This document shows positions 23,163 through 31,561 of a stretch of DNA of 64,000 nt, in pieces. Position numbers and translations under genes: made by a program. The stretch comes from Sphingomonas sp. KR3-1 (GTDB taxonomy: Bacteria > Pseudomonadota > Alphaproteobacteria > Sphingomonadales > Sphingomonadaceae), in assembly GCF_040049295.1 (NCBI RefSeq), contig NZ_JBDZDQ010000001.1, positions 2,418,001-2,482,000 on the forward strand, in the 5' to 3' direction. The stretch's first letter is position 1, and the number at the start of each line of letters is the position of its first letter. The notes below the pieces were generated by a model. That model did not search any database. It was not told the DNA's origin and was given only the letters and a program-made list of their open reading frames with translations.

Positions 23163-23594
23163 TTGCTCGTCGCCAAGCTTGAGATTCTCGGAGATATCGA
23201 CCGCCGCGGCGCGATCCGTTTCGATGCGGATTCGCCTTCGACGCTGCGCACGCCGGATGGCGGGCCGATCGACGTCCAGGTCGAGGATTTCTCGCGCACG
23301 GGGTTCCGCTTCGCCTCGGAGCTCGACCTGCCGGTGGGCACGCTCGTCTCGCTCGGCCTGGCCGGCGCGGGATCGCGTGCCGCCAAGGTGGTGCGCCGCA
23401 ACGGCAAGACCTATGGCTGCGCCTTCATGAAGGCGCTGACCGAGGAAGAGATCGCGCATGCGTTTCGCGGGCAGGAGCATGTGCTCGCCGATCTCTCCGC
23501 CGCGCTCGCCGCGCGCTTCGGCACCAAGGCGCCGGCCCGGCCGGCGATCCCGCCGCTCCGCCGCCTGATCAGGCGCCCGGTGCGCGAGGACTGA
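23163..23594 (+). CDS. PilZ domain protein
   Basis: Likely a c-di-GMP receptor. 143 residues from TTG at 23163, chosen because AGGAG lies 7 bases upstream and the domain starts soon after. PilZ signs are an Arg-rich motif (DRRGAIRFDAD) and VEDFSRTGFRFAS (the DxSxxG element), then strands (GTLVSLGLAG, RAAKVVRRNGKTYGCAF). Many sphingomonad PilZ proteins have lost the RxxxR switch; here the motif appears partly degenerate, so binding is uncertain. The 3' end overlaps the convergent xylosidase gene by 26 bases. Confidence 0.78.
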   Translation: MLVAKLEILGDIDRRGAIRFDADSPSTLRTPDGGPIDVQVEDFSRTGFRFASELDLPVGTLVSLGLAGAGSRAAKVVRRNGKTYGCAFMKALTEEEIAHAFRGQEHVLADLSAALAARFGTKAPARPAIPPLRRLIRRPVRED

Positions 23595-25188
23595 ACGCCC
23601 GCTCCTGATAGTCGAACCAGTCGAAGTCCGCGTGCAGCCCTGCGCCGGACAGGTCCTGGCATGCCATGCCGATGAACGCCCCGGTGAAGTTGGGCAGGCC
23701 CGGCGCGCTGGCCTCATCGGACAGGATCGAGGCGTCGAACTGCTCGGCCAGCCATTGCCAATCGCCGCCGGGCACCCGCCAGGCGAAGCGCAGCCGCTCG
23801 TAATCGACCTCGGCGCGCAGCTCGATCGGTCCCTCGGGGATCGCGATCGGCGCAGTGAAGCTGTCGGCCTGGGGCGAATCGGGCAGCGCCGACATCACCC
23901 GGACATGGCGGCCGGTTTCCTCGTCATGGCTGATATGGAGGTAGTGGAACTTGGACGCGTTGTAATAGGCGACCAATCCCGCCGCCTGCTGGAAATGCTG
24001 CGGGGCGAAGTCCAGCGCACAGCTTGCCGAGTAGCAGAACGCCTGTTGCCGCCGCGCGACCAGCGCCTGGGTGAACAGGCTGCCGATCGTCTCGCGGCCA
24101 TGGAGCCGCAGATGGCCGGGGCGGGCGGCCAGGCTGAAGATGGCGTCCGGCTCGGGGGTGCGCAGCCATTGGAAGTCGATCGGGAGATCGGCGTCGTCGA
24201 AATCGTCGCGAATGTGGACCGGTGCACGACCCTCCGGCCCGGGCAGGTCGAGCATCGGCATGCCGGGCTCGCCGGTCGTATACAGCCAGCCATCCTCGCC
24301 CCAGCGCATCGGCTGGATCGCGGTCTCGCGCCCCAGCACGCAGCGCCCACGTCCCGGTAGCGGGCGGCCGCAGAGATAGACCAGCCAGGGCTCGCCCGCC
24401 GGCGTCTCGACCAGGTCGGCATGGCCGGCGCGCGCAAGCGGCGCGTCGGGGCGGGTGCGGCTGCTCAGGATATAGATGTCGGGGTGCAGCTCGTATGGCC
24501 CCGTCAGTTCGCGCGAGCGCGCCATCGTCACCGCGTGGTTCCAGCCGGTGCCGCCTTCCGCCGCGAGCAGATGATACCACCCGTCGCGCTTGTAGAGGTG
24601 CGGCGCCTCGGTCAGCCCCAGCGCGGTGCCGGGGAAGATGTTGACCCGCTCGCCGATCAGCCGCCGCTCGGCCGGCGAATATTCCTGGAGCACGATACCC
24701 GCGAAGCGGTTGCGGCCCGGGCGGTGGTCCCACAGCATGTTGAGCAGGTATTTGCGCCCGTCCTCGTCGTGGAACAGCGAGGGATCGAAGCCGCTGCTGT
24801 TCAGGTGGATCGGGTCCGACCAGGCGCCATCGATCGTGTCGCAGGTGACGAGGTAGTTGTGGAAATCGCGCAGGCTCGCGCCCGATGCGCCGCCGGTGGT
24901 GGTGCGGCCATAGCGTTTCACATCGGTGTAGATCAGGTGGAAGCGTTCGCCGTCATGGCTGAGGCACGGCGCCCATATCCCGCAGCTGTCCGGGTCGCCG
25001 CGCATGTCGAGCTGGGCCGCGCGGTTGAGCGGGCGGGCGACCAGCCTCCAGTTCGCCAGGTCGCGGCTGTGGTGGATCTGCACGCCGGGGAACCATTCGA
25101 AGGTCGAGGTGGCGATATAATAGTCGTCGCCCACCCGGACGATCGACGGGTCGGGATTGAAGCCGGGCAGGATGGGATTGCGGGTCAT
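23569..25188 (-). CDS. xynB: Glycoside hydrolase family 43 beta-xylosidase
   Basis: Releases xylose from xylo-oligosaccharides; no signal peptide, so cytosolic. 539 residues. The five-blade propeller carries the family triad: Asp13 in FNPDPSIV (base), Asp135 in SSGFDPSLFHDEDG (pKa modulator) and Glu194 in GLTEAPHLYK (acid). The C-terminal part (about 330-535) is the beta-sandwich domain of this subfamily (ending DFDWFDYQERAF). The ATG at 25188 overlaps the stop of the upstream MFS gene as ATGA. Arabinofuranosidase activity is an alternative within GH43. Confidence 0.9.
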   Translation of the reverse strand: MTRNPILPGFNPDPSIVRVGDDYYIATSTFEWFPGVQIHHSRDLANWRLVARPLNRAAQLDMRGDPDSCGIWAPCLSHDGERFHLIYTDVKRYGRTTTGGASGASLRDFHNYLVTCDTIDGAWSDPIHLNSSGFDPSLFHDEDGRKYLLNMLWDHRPGRNRFAGIVLQEYSPAERRLIGERVNIFPGTALGLTEAPHLYKRDGWYHLLAAEGGTGWNHAVTMARSRELTGPYELHPDIYILSSRTRPDAPLARAGHADLVETPAGEPWLVYLCGRPLPGRGRCVLGRETAIQPMRWGEDGWLYTTGEPGMPMLDLPGPEGRAPVHIRDDFDDADLPIDFQWLRTPEPDAIFSLAARPGHLRLHGRETIGSLFTQALVARRQQAFCYSASCALDFAPQHFQQAAGLVAYYNASKFHYLHISHDEETGRHVRVMSALPDSPQADSFTAPIAIPEGPIELRAEVDYERLRFAWRVPGGDWQWLAEQFDASILSDEASAPGLPNFTGAFIGMACQDLSGAGLHADFDWFDYQERAFSPRAPGA

Positions 25189-26435
25189 GCAGGTTTGCGC
25201 ACCAGGGTCCAGAGCACGGCCGCGGCGATCAGGTCGAGCAGGCCGAGCGCGATGAAGAAGGGAGTATAGCCGATTGAGGCGACCAGACCTCCGATCAGCA
25301 GCGAGAAGATCAGGATCGAGGCATTGGCGCAGGTCCCCGCCAGCCCGGCGACGGTGCCGAGCTCGTCGCTGCGGAACAGGTCGCTCGCCATGGTGATCAC
25401 GGTGACCGACAGCGTCTGGTGCGCGAAGCCGCCCAGGCAGAGCAGCGCCACCGCCGCCCAGGCGTTCTCGACGAAGCCGACGAACAGCATGCCGGTCATC
25501 AGCACCGCGCCGAAGGTGAACACCCAGCGCCGCGCATCGATCAGGTTGACGCCGCGGCGCTGGAGCCAGAGCACCAGGCTCGGCCCGAACAGGCAGCCCA
25601 GGTCGGCCGCGACGAAGGGCAGGAAGGCGGAGAGCGCGATCTCGCCCAGGTCGAAATGGCGGACCTTCACCAGGTAGAGCGGCAGCCAGAAGGTGAGCGT
25701 GCCCCAGGTCGGGTCCGCCAGGAACCGCGGGATCGCGATGCCCCAGAAATTGCGCTGCCGCAGGATCGAGGCGACCGAGGGCCGCGCGCCTGCGGCCTGG
25801 ATATGCCCCTCCTGGCCGGCGAGGATATGCGCGCGCTCCTCCTCGCTGATATCGGCATGTGCGGCGGGCGGCTGGTAGAAGCGCAGCCACAGCAGCACCC
25901 AGAGCAGCGCGAGCGCGCCGGCGACGAAGAAGGCCGCGCGCCAGTTCCACATCCAGATCGACCAGGCGACCAGGGGCGCGGCAAGCGCCGATCCTGCCGA
26001 GGCACCGAGATTGTAGACCCCGCCGGCCAGGCCGCGCTCCTTGGCGGGAAACCATTCCGAGACGACCTTCAGGCCGCCGGTGTGCGAGGTCCCCTCGGCA
26101 AAGCCCAGTGCGCCGCGAAACACGAACAGCCACTGCCAGTTGATCGCCAGGCCGTGCGCCATGGTCAGCAGCCCCCAGCCGGTCGCGAAGATCGCCAGGC
26201 CGGTGCGCAGCCCGATCGTGTCGAGGATGTACCCGACGATCGGCTGGAGCATCACGCCGCCCTGGAACGCTGCGGTGATCCACGAATATTGATGCTCGTC
26301 GATATGGAGATCGGCCATGAAGGTCGGCGCGGCGACGGCGAGGGTGGAGCGCGTGAGATAGTTGACGATCGTGCCCAGCATCACGATCGCGATGATCCAC
26401 CAGCGCAGGGCGCGCGTGCGTCGCCAGAAGGACAT
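25185..26435 (-). CDS. MFS transporter, ExuT/hexuronate-like
   Basis: Inner-membrane sugar or uronate importer. 416 residues with about 12 hydrophobic helices. Signs of the anion:cation symporter (ExuT-like) branch are GTIVNYLTRSTLAVAAP in helix 1, GFAEGTSHTGGLKVVSEWFP and ERGLAGGVYNLGASAG. Start at ATG 26435 with GGGAGAGG upstream; a longer in-frame start is unlikely. Its stop overlaps the xylosidase start, so the pair likely handles xylo-oligosaccharides or glucuronoxylan fragments. Confidence 0.88.
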   Translation of the reverse strand: MSFWRRTRALRWWIIAIVMLGTIVNYLTRSTLAVAAPTFMADLHIDEHQYSWITAAFQGGVMLQPIVGYILDTIGLRTGLAIFATGWGLLTMAHGLAINWQWLFVFRGALGFAEGTSHTGGLKVVSEWFPAKERGLAGGVYNLGASAGSALAAPLVAWSIWMWNWRAAFFVAGALALLWVLLWLRFYQPPAAHADISEEERAHILAGQEGHIQAAGARPSVASILRQRNFWGIAIPRFLADPTWGTLTFWLPLYLVKVRHFDLGEIALSAFLPFVAADLGCLFGPSLVLWLQRRGVNLIDARRWVFTFGAVLMTGMLFVGFVENAWAAVALLCLGGFAHQTLSVTVITMASDLFRSDELGTVAGLAGTCANASILIFSLLIGGLVASIGYTPFFIALGLLDLIAAAVLWTLVRKPA

Positions 26436-26516
26436 GGCCTCTCCCGGGGGCGTCGGGATGCGCCCGTTAGCGGTAACATTGGCGGGTTTGCGCGGGTGGG
26501 GCAAGCACTACCACTA

Positions 26517-26622
26517 CGTCACCCCCGCGAAAGCGGGAGCCCATCTCCTAGACTATCATCCTCAACGCCGGTGGGCTTGTGGCACGGGCACGAGATGGGT
26601 GCCCGCTTTCGCGGGGATGACG
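26517..26622. repeat. Palindromic intergenic repeat upstream of ada
   Basis: A 31-base arm with core CCCCGCGAAAGCGGGAGCCC (26517-26547) is repeated in inverse (26592-26622) with about 3 mismatches and a 44-base spacer. It lies between the MFS and ada genes, which are divergent. Confidence 0.8.
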
Positions 26623-26682
26623 GCTCGGTTTGACCGCAATCGCCGGGATGTGGCGCGACCGCCATGCGCCTATATCACCCGC

Positions 26683-27720
26683 ATGACGCACCCTCTCTCC
26701 CTTCCCGAGGACGCGGCCTGGGCCGCCTTCGAAGCGCGCGACCGTGCCTTTGACGGGCGGCTGATCGTCGCGGTCACCACCACCGGCATCTATTGCAAGC
26801 CGACCTGCCCGGCGCGGCGGCCCCGGCGCGAGCATGTCGAGTTCTTCGACGATGCCGAGGGCGCCCGCGCCGCCGGCTACCGTTCGTGCCTGCGCTGCAA
26901 GCCCGACGAAGTGGGGCGCGACCGGATCGCCGTGGCGAAGGCCGTCGCGCTGATCGAGGCGGCGGAGGAGAGTGTCTCCCTCGACGAAGTCGCCGCTGCG
27001 GTCGGCTATGCGCCGCATCATTTCCACCGGCTGTTCAAGCGCGCCACCGGCGTGACGCCGGCCGCCTATGCGCGCAGCCTCAAGGCGAAGCGCGCGGCAG
27101 CGGCGCTCGACGAAGGCAGCGTCACCGAGGCGATCTACGAGGCGGGCTATTCCGCCCCCAGCCGCTTCTACGAGACCGCCAATGCGCGATTGGGGATGAG
27201 CCCCAGCGTGTGGAAGCGCGGCGGCGCGGGCGTGACGATCCGCTGGACGCTCGCCGAGACCAGCCTCGGCCCGCTGCTGATCGCGGCGACCGACAAGGGG
27301 CTGTGCCGCGTGGCGTTCGACGAGAACGCGCTCGGCCTCGCCGCCCGCTTCCCCGCGGCGGAGATCGTCCAGGGCGGCGCGGCCCTGTCGGCGCTCGCGG
27401 CGCGCGTCGTCGCCGAAGTCGAGAGCCCCGGGCGCGACACCGATCTGCCGCTCGACGTGCAGGGCACTGCCTTCCAGGAAGCGGTGTGGCAGGCGCTGCG
27501 CGCGATCCCGCCGGGCGAGACGCGCAGCTACGCGCAGCTCGCGGCGGCGGTGGGCAGCCCCGGCGCGGTGCGCGCGGCGGGCACGGCCTGCGGCGCCAAC
27601 CACGTCCCGGTGATCATCCCCTGCCACCGCGCCCTGCGCAGCGACGGCAGCATGGGTGGCTATGCGTACGGCGTCGATCGCAAGAAGGCGCTGCTCAAGC
27701 GCGAGGGAGCCGACCAATGA
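26683..27720 (+). CDS. ada: Ada: methylphosphotriester repair regulator and O6-methylguanine-DNA methyltransferase
   Basis: Repairs alkylated DNA and activates the adaptive response. 345 residues. The N-terminal zinc/repair domain has Cys38, Cys42 (YCKPTCPAR), Cys69 and Cys72 (CLRCKP). An AraC-type helix-turn-helix follows (LDEVAAAVGYAPHHFHRLFKR), then the C-terminal methyltransferase with VIIPCHRAL, Cys314 being the methyl acceptor. The ATG at 26683 begins MTHPLSLPED, matching the family start. A DUF1203 gene overlaps its 3' end and is likely co-expressed. Confidence 0.95.
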   Translation: MTHPLSLPEDAAWAAFEARDRAFDGRLIVAVTTTGIYCKPTCPARRPRREHVEFFDDAEGARAAGYRSCLRCKPDEVGRDRIAVAKAVALIEAAEESVSLDEVAAAVGYAPHHFHRLFKRATGVTPAAYARSLKAKRAAAALDEGSVTEAIYEAGYSAPSRFYETANARLGMSPSVWKRGGAGVTIRWTLAETSLGPLLIAATDKGLCRVAFDENALGLAARFPAAEIVQGGAALSALAARVVAEVESPGRDTDLPLDVQGTAFQEAVWQALRAIPPGETRSYAQLAAAVGSPGAVRAAGTACGANHVPVIIPCHRALRSDGSMGGYAYGVDRKKALLKREGADQ

Positions 27721-28184
27721 GCTATGTCATCCAGGGGATCGATCCCGCGCCGTTCCGCCATCTCTACGGCGCGTCGGACGCGGCGCTGGCGGCCGAGCAG
27801 GTGGTGCGCTTCACCGTCGAGAAGAAGCCCGATGCGCCGTGCCGGGTCGAGCTGGTCGACGTCGATCCGGGCGAGACCGTGCTGCTGGTCAACTACGCGC
27901 ACCTCCCCGTCGCCTCGCCCTATCGCAGTGCCCATGCGATCTTCGTGCGCGAAGGCGCCGAGGCGCCGGCGCGCTTCGAGAACCGGGTGCCCGAGCCGCT
28001 GGCGATCCGCCTGCTCTCGGTCCGCGCGTTCGACGGTGCGGGGATGATGACCGATGCCGAGGTGGTCGAGGGCGCCGAGCTGGAGCCGCTGATCGCGCGG
28101 ATGTTCGCCGATCCGGCGGTGGCCTATCTCCACGTCCACAATGCGAAGCGGGGATGCTTCGCGGCGCGGGTGGATCGAGCCTGA
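27717..28184 (+). CDS. DUF1203 protein
   Basis: 155 residues. It matches DUF1203 by eye: IDPAPFRHLYGAS at the start, CRVELVDVDPGETVLLVNY, then FVREGAEAPARF, LSVRAFDGAGMMTDA and HVHNAKRGCFAARVDRA at the end. Function unknown. The ATG overlaps the ada stop as ATGA, suggesting the two are translated together and that the protein may belong to the alkylation response. Confidence 0.85.
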   Translation: MSYVIQGIDPAPFRHLYGASDAALAAEQVVRFTVEKKPDAPCRVELVDVDPGETVLLVNYAHLPVASPYRSAHAIFVREGAEAPARFENRVPEPLAIRLLSVRAFDGAGMMTDAEVVEGAELEPLIARMFADPAVAYLHVHNAKRGCFAARVDRA

Positions 28185-28186
28185 TT

Positions 28187-28317
28187 TCTCCCTCTCCCCT
28201 CTGGGGAGAGGGCCGGGGAGAGGGGGCAGTGCGGCAGACCATGCGCCCGCCGCTCTTTCTGCCCCTCTCCCGGCTTCGCCTTCGGCTCGCCACCCTCTCC
28301 CCGGAGGGGAGAGGGTG
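28187..28317. repeat. Palindromic intergenic repeat, CTCTCCCC family
   Basis: Runs such as CTCTCCCCTCTGGGGAGAG (28191-28210) on the left and CCCTCTCCCCGGAGGGGAG on the right (28293-28312) form nested hairpins. It separates the DUF1203 gene from the convergent protease gene and may serve as a terminator for both. Confidence 0.75.
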
Positions 28318-28318
28318 T

Positions 28319-29842
28319 TTACTTCGCCGCCCCCTCCGCCGCGTCGCATTTGTAGACCAGCTTCTCGTTGTACACCGGCGGCAGCGCGGCGCGGATCGAT
28401 TGCTGCTGGGTCGCCAGCTCGGCGCGCTTGGCCTGGTCGGACGAGCATTCCTTCAGCGGCACGCCCTTCCGCAGCGCCCGCGCCTGCTTCATCTGCTCGG
28501 AGGAGAGCAGGTAGCGGGTGTTGGTATAGGTGCCCGTCGCCGGGTCGAAATCGAGCACCGAGACATTGGCTTCCTGGTCGGGCACCAGGATGCGCTGCCA
28601 GTGCGTGCCCGCCTCGGCATATTGGGTGCGGCTGTTGATGCAGCCGTCCTGGCCGACATCGAGGTCGACCGTGTCGGTCGCCGAGACGGTGACGCGGCTG
28701 CGCTCGGGCACCAGCTTGCACAGCAGCTTGCCCTGGGCGCTCGCCGCCGCTGCCTCGCTCGCCGATGCCTTGGGCACCGCCACGACCGAGGATTCGTCGA
28801 AGCCCGGCCGGGTGAGGAACATCACCACCGCGCCCAGCATCACCACGCCGCCGCCCGCCGCGACCCAGGCGCCCTCGCGCTTGCGGTCGCGCGCCAGCAG
28901 CAGCCCGCCGCCGCCGACGATCAGCGCGCCGAGCACGAGCAGCAGCGCCGCGCCGGCCATGTAGTTCTCGCGCGCGCTCTGGGCGCGGCTGCGCGCCTGG
29001 GCGATCGCGTCCTGCCGCTCGGCCTCGGCCTTGGCGGCGCCGGCGCGGGACTGTTCCTCGGCATCCTGGCGCGCCTTCTCGTCGGCACTGCGCTCCTGCG
29101 CGATCTGCTCCTCGACCGAGGTGCACGGCACGCTGATCGTCGCGATCGGCTGCTTCGCCTCGGCCAGGAACGCGGCCAGCTCGCTGCCGGCGATCGCGAA
29201 GGCGAAGGTCGAATCGCCTTCGTCATTGTGGGTGATCGCCGAGTTCACGCCGAGCACGCGGCCGCAGCGATCGAGCAGCGGCCCGCCCGAATTGCCCCGC
29301 GCGATGCTCGCGGTGTGGACCAGCATGCTGACGCTGCCGAACTTGCGGAATCCCGAGAAGCCGCCCTGCGAGCGCACCGGCGACTGCGGGGTGATGAAAT
29401 CCGCCGCGGAGCGCGCGGTGGCGACGTCGACATTGCCCGGATAGCCGAGCGCGATCAGCGAATCGCCGTCGCCGATCTTGCCGCCGAACAGCGTGAGCGG
29501 CGGCAGCCGCACGCCGCTGAACTCGATCAGCGCCAGGTCGCGCGCGGTATCGATCTTGATGACCTTGCCCTGGTACGACTTGTCGCCTTCGGACGGGACG
29601 ACGCCGATCGTGACATTGCCCGGATAGCGCGTGGCGAGCTCGACGACATGGGCGTTGGTGACCACCCGGTTCGGGCCCACCGCGAAGCCGCTGCCATGGC
29701 TGAAGTCGATCACCTCGTCATCGACCACCACGATCGCGACGATGCGCACCACGCCGCGCGCGGAGGCGGAGATGTCGTCGGCACGGGCCGGTCCCGCCCA
29801 GGCAAGGAGCAGCGCCACCACCAGCAACAACCGACGCATCAT
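28319..29842 (-). CDS. Exported trypsin-like serine protease with membrane segments
   Basis: 507 residues. Signal peptide (residues 1-21, ends ARADD). The chymotrypsin-like fold carries the triad His65 (TNAHVV), Asp102 (DTARDLALIEF) and Ser185 (ARGNSGGPLLD). A coiled, Ala/Glu/Arg-rich stretch (about 250-298) leads to two membrane helices (about 300-323 and 331-347), followed by a domain of about 155 residues with Cys pairs. The layout suggests a periplasmic, membrane-tethered protease of the DegP/HtrA-related group without PDZ. Substrate unknown. Neighbouring genes include another exported peptidase-like protein. Confidence 0.82.
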   Translation of the reverse strand: MMRRLLLVVALLLAWAGPARADDISASARGVVRIVAIVVVDDEVIDFSHGSGFAVGPNRVVTNAHVVELATRYPGNVTIGVVPSEGDKSYQGKVIKIDTARDLALIEFSGVRLPPLTLFGGKIGDGDSLIALGYPGNVDVATARSAADFITPQSPVRSQGGFSGFRKFGSVSMLVHTASIARGNSGGPLLDRCGRVLGVNSAITHNDEGDSTFAFAIAGSELAAFLAEAKQPIATISVPCTSVEEQIAQERSADEKARQDAEEQSRAGAAKAEAERQDAIAQARSRAQSARENYMAGAALLLVLGALIVGGGGLLLARDRKREGAWVAAGGGVVMLGAVVMFLTRPGFDESSVVAVPKASASEAAAASAQGKLLCKLVPERSRVTVSATDTVDLDVGQDGCINSRTQYAEAGTHWQRILVPDQEANVSVLDFDPATGTYTNTRYLLSSEQMKQARALRKGVPLKECSSDQAKRAELATQQQSIRAALPPVYNEKLVYKCDAAEGAAK

Positions 29843-29888
29843 CGAACCCGAACCCTTTGTTTCTGCCGCCCGCTTTCGGGCAAAAGCC

Positions 29889-29962
29889 GCGTGGGTTCAA
29901 GCGGCCGCTGGCCGCGTGGGTTCAAGCCGCCGCTGGCCGCGCGGTTCAAGCGGCCGCTGTCT
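29889..29962. repeat. Three 25-base direct repeats
   Basis: Units at 29889-29913, 29914-29938 and 29939-29962 share GGTTCAAGCGGCCGCTG, with one or two changes each; each unit contains a GCGGCCGC-like palindrome. It lies in the short gap upstream of the serine protease gene and downstream of the HExxH gene. The third unit runs into the HExxH gene's stop codon. Confidence 0.8.
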
Positions 29963-31488
29963 CAGTCCTCCGGCTTCTTCTCCACCGCCCTGCCGTTGAG
30001 CGTGGCGATCGCGCCGTCGATGTCGCCCGCGTCGATCTTGGCGAGCAGCGCCGTCGCGAGCGTGACCAGCGCGCCGGCATGCGGCTGATAGGCGAGCGGC
30101 GCGAGCAGCGTGCGCGCGGTCGCGGGCTCGCGCCTGCGCAGGAACATGGTGGCGGTCAGCATCCGCAGCGACGGGTCCTGCGGCGCATAGCTGAAGGCGC
30201 TGTACAGCCCGTCCATCGCATTCTCGCTCGGCTTGAGCCGCTGCGCCCGGTAGCTCTGGTAATAGAGGATCAGCGGCTCGGGGTCCTGCGGGTCGAGCCG
30301 GTTGCCGGTGGCGATGGTCGTGCGGATCGCGTCCCAGGTCGCGGCGCTCACGTCCTTGGCCGCCCGGGCGCGGGCCATCTGGCACTTCGCCTTGTAGACA
30401 TAGCCGTCGATGGCCTTGGGATCGGCCGCGATCGCGCGGTCGGCAGCGGCTTCCGCCCCGGCCAGGTCGCGCGCGGCAAAGGCGGCCTCGGCCAGCACCA
30501 CCTGCGCGGCGGCATCCTTTGGGTAGGGCGCCGCGGCCTTTTGCGCGGCGGCATAGATTTCGGGCGCGGCCGCCGGGTCGACGCCGGCCTTCGCGCGGAT
30601 GCGCACGTCCATCGTCGCGGCCTCGCCGGGGGTGAGCGCGCGAATCGCGATGTCGCCGATCGTGATCTGGCTGCCGCCCAGCCGGACGATCCTGAACCGG
30701 CCCATCTTGTAGCGTTCCAGCTCGCGGTCGAGCGTCGCCAGGTCGCCGAATATCCTGGCGGCTTCCATCGGCTTCTTGCCGGCGTTGATCGCGGCGACAT
30801 AGGCGCCGAGCTGGGTGCTGCGCTGGTCTGCGCCGATCATCAGATAATGGGTGAGCAGCCAGCCCCGGCCATAGAGCCCCGCGCGCTCGTTCTCGCTGAG
30901 CTTGAGCGTGTCGGCCATCAGCATCTTCTCGACCGGCAGCGCATTGCCCTGCATCAGCCCCGCCCCGCGATAGAGCGGCGGCGCGCCGAAGGTGATCGAG
31001 CCGTCCCTGCCGAAGCCGGCGGTGGCGTAGAACTCGGCAAAGCCCTCGATCAGCCAGGTCGGATAGGCCGCGTTGGGCGACATCGAATGCATGATGTGGT
31101 GGGCATATTCGTGGAGCAGGATCGATTGGGGATCGAGCGAGAGCGCATCGCCCTGGCCCGCCCGGCGCGGCACCACCGCGAAGGATCCGCCGGCGAGCGG
31201 CTTGTAGAAGCCGGCGACGAACTTGTCCTTGGCGAGCCTGGCGACATCGCCGCGATCGTCGACGACATAGACGGTCACTCGGTTGGCGCGGTCGATCGGC
31301 GGGTCGGGCAGCTTGAGCAGCGTGCGCACGCCCTTGTCGAACTGCTCGAGTTCGCGGGCGAACGCCTTCAGCGCCTCGGGCTTCTGCTCCGAATAGACGA
31401 TGAAATGACCGGTGCTCGCCTCATGCCAATCGGCCTGGGCGGCCATCGGCAAGGCAAGCAGAAGCACCGCGAGCAAGCTGCGCAACAT
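29962..31488 (-). CDS. Exported metallopeptidase-like protein with TPR repeats
   Basis: 508 residues. Signal peptide MLRSLLAVLLLALPMAAQA. The zinc motif HEYAH at 126-130 (LLHEYAHHIMHS) and the downstream EGFAEF (148-153) match gluzincin-type metallopeptidases. The C-terminal half has helix pairs with Ala-rich TPR character (AAAQVVLAEAAFAARDLAGAEA). The likely role is periplasmic proteolysis or scaffolding; activity is inferred from motif only. Start ATG at 31488. Confidence 0.75.
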   Translation of the reverse strand: MLRSLLAVLLLALPMAAQADWHEASTGHFIVYSEQKPEALKAFARELEQFDKGVRTLLKLPDPPIDRANRVTVYVVDDRGDVARLAKDKFVAGFYKPLAGGSFAVVPRRAGQGDALSLDPQSILLHEYAHHIMHSMSPNAAYPTWLIEGFAEFYATAGFGRDGSITFGAPPLYRGAGLMQGNALPVEKMLMADTLKLSENERAGLYGRGWLLTHYLMIGADQRSTQLGAYVAAINAGKKPMEAARIFGDLATLDRELERYKMGRFRIVRLGGSQITIGDIAIRALTPGEAATMDVRIRAKAGVDPAAAPEIYAAAQKAAAPYPKDAAAQVVLAEAAFAARDLAGAEAAADRAIAADPKAIDGYVYKAKCQMARARAAKDVSAATWDAIRTTIATGNRLDPQDPEPLILYYQSYRAQRLKPSENAMDGLYSAFSYAPQDPSLRMLTATMFLRRREPATARTLLAPLAYQPHAGALVTLATALLAKIDAGDIDGAIATLNGRAVEKKPED

Positions 31489-31561
31489 GATCGAGAATCC
31501 CCCCTCTTTGCAGCGATGCTATCGGTGCACCGAGGGGCCGGATAGGAGGAATGCGACCAAA

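Noticed and set aside
25189..26400. N-terminal extension of the xylosidase frame to a 943-codon protein
   Set aside because: It is out of frame with the MFS transporter gene, which is clearly coding, and adds no domain.
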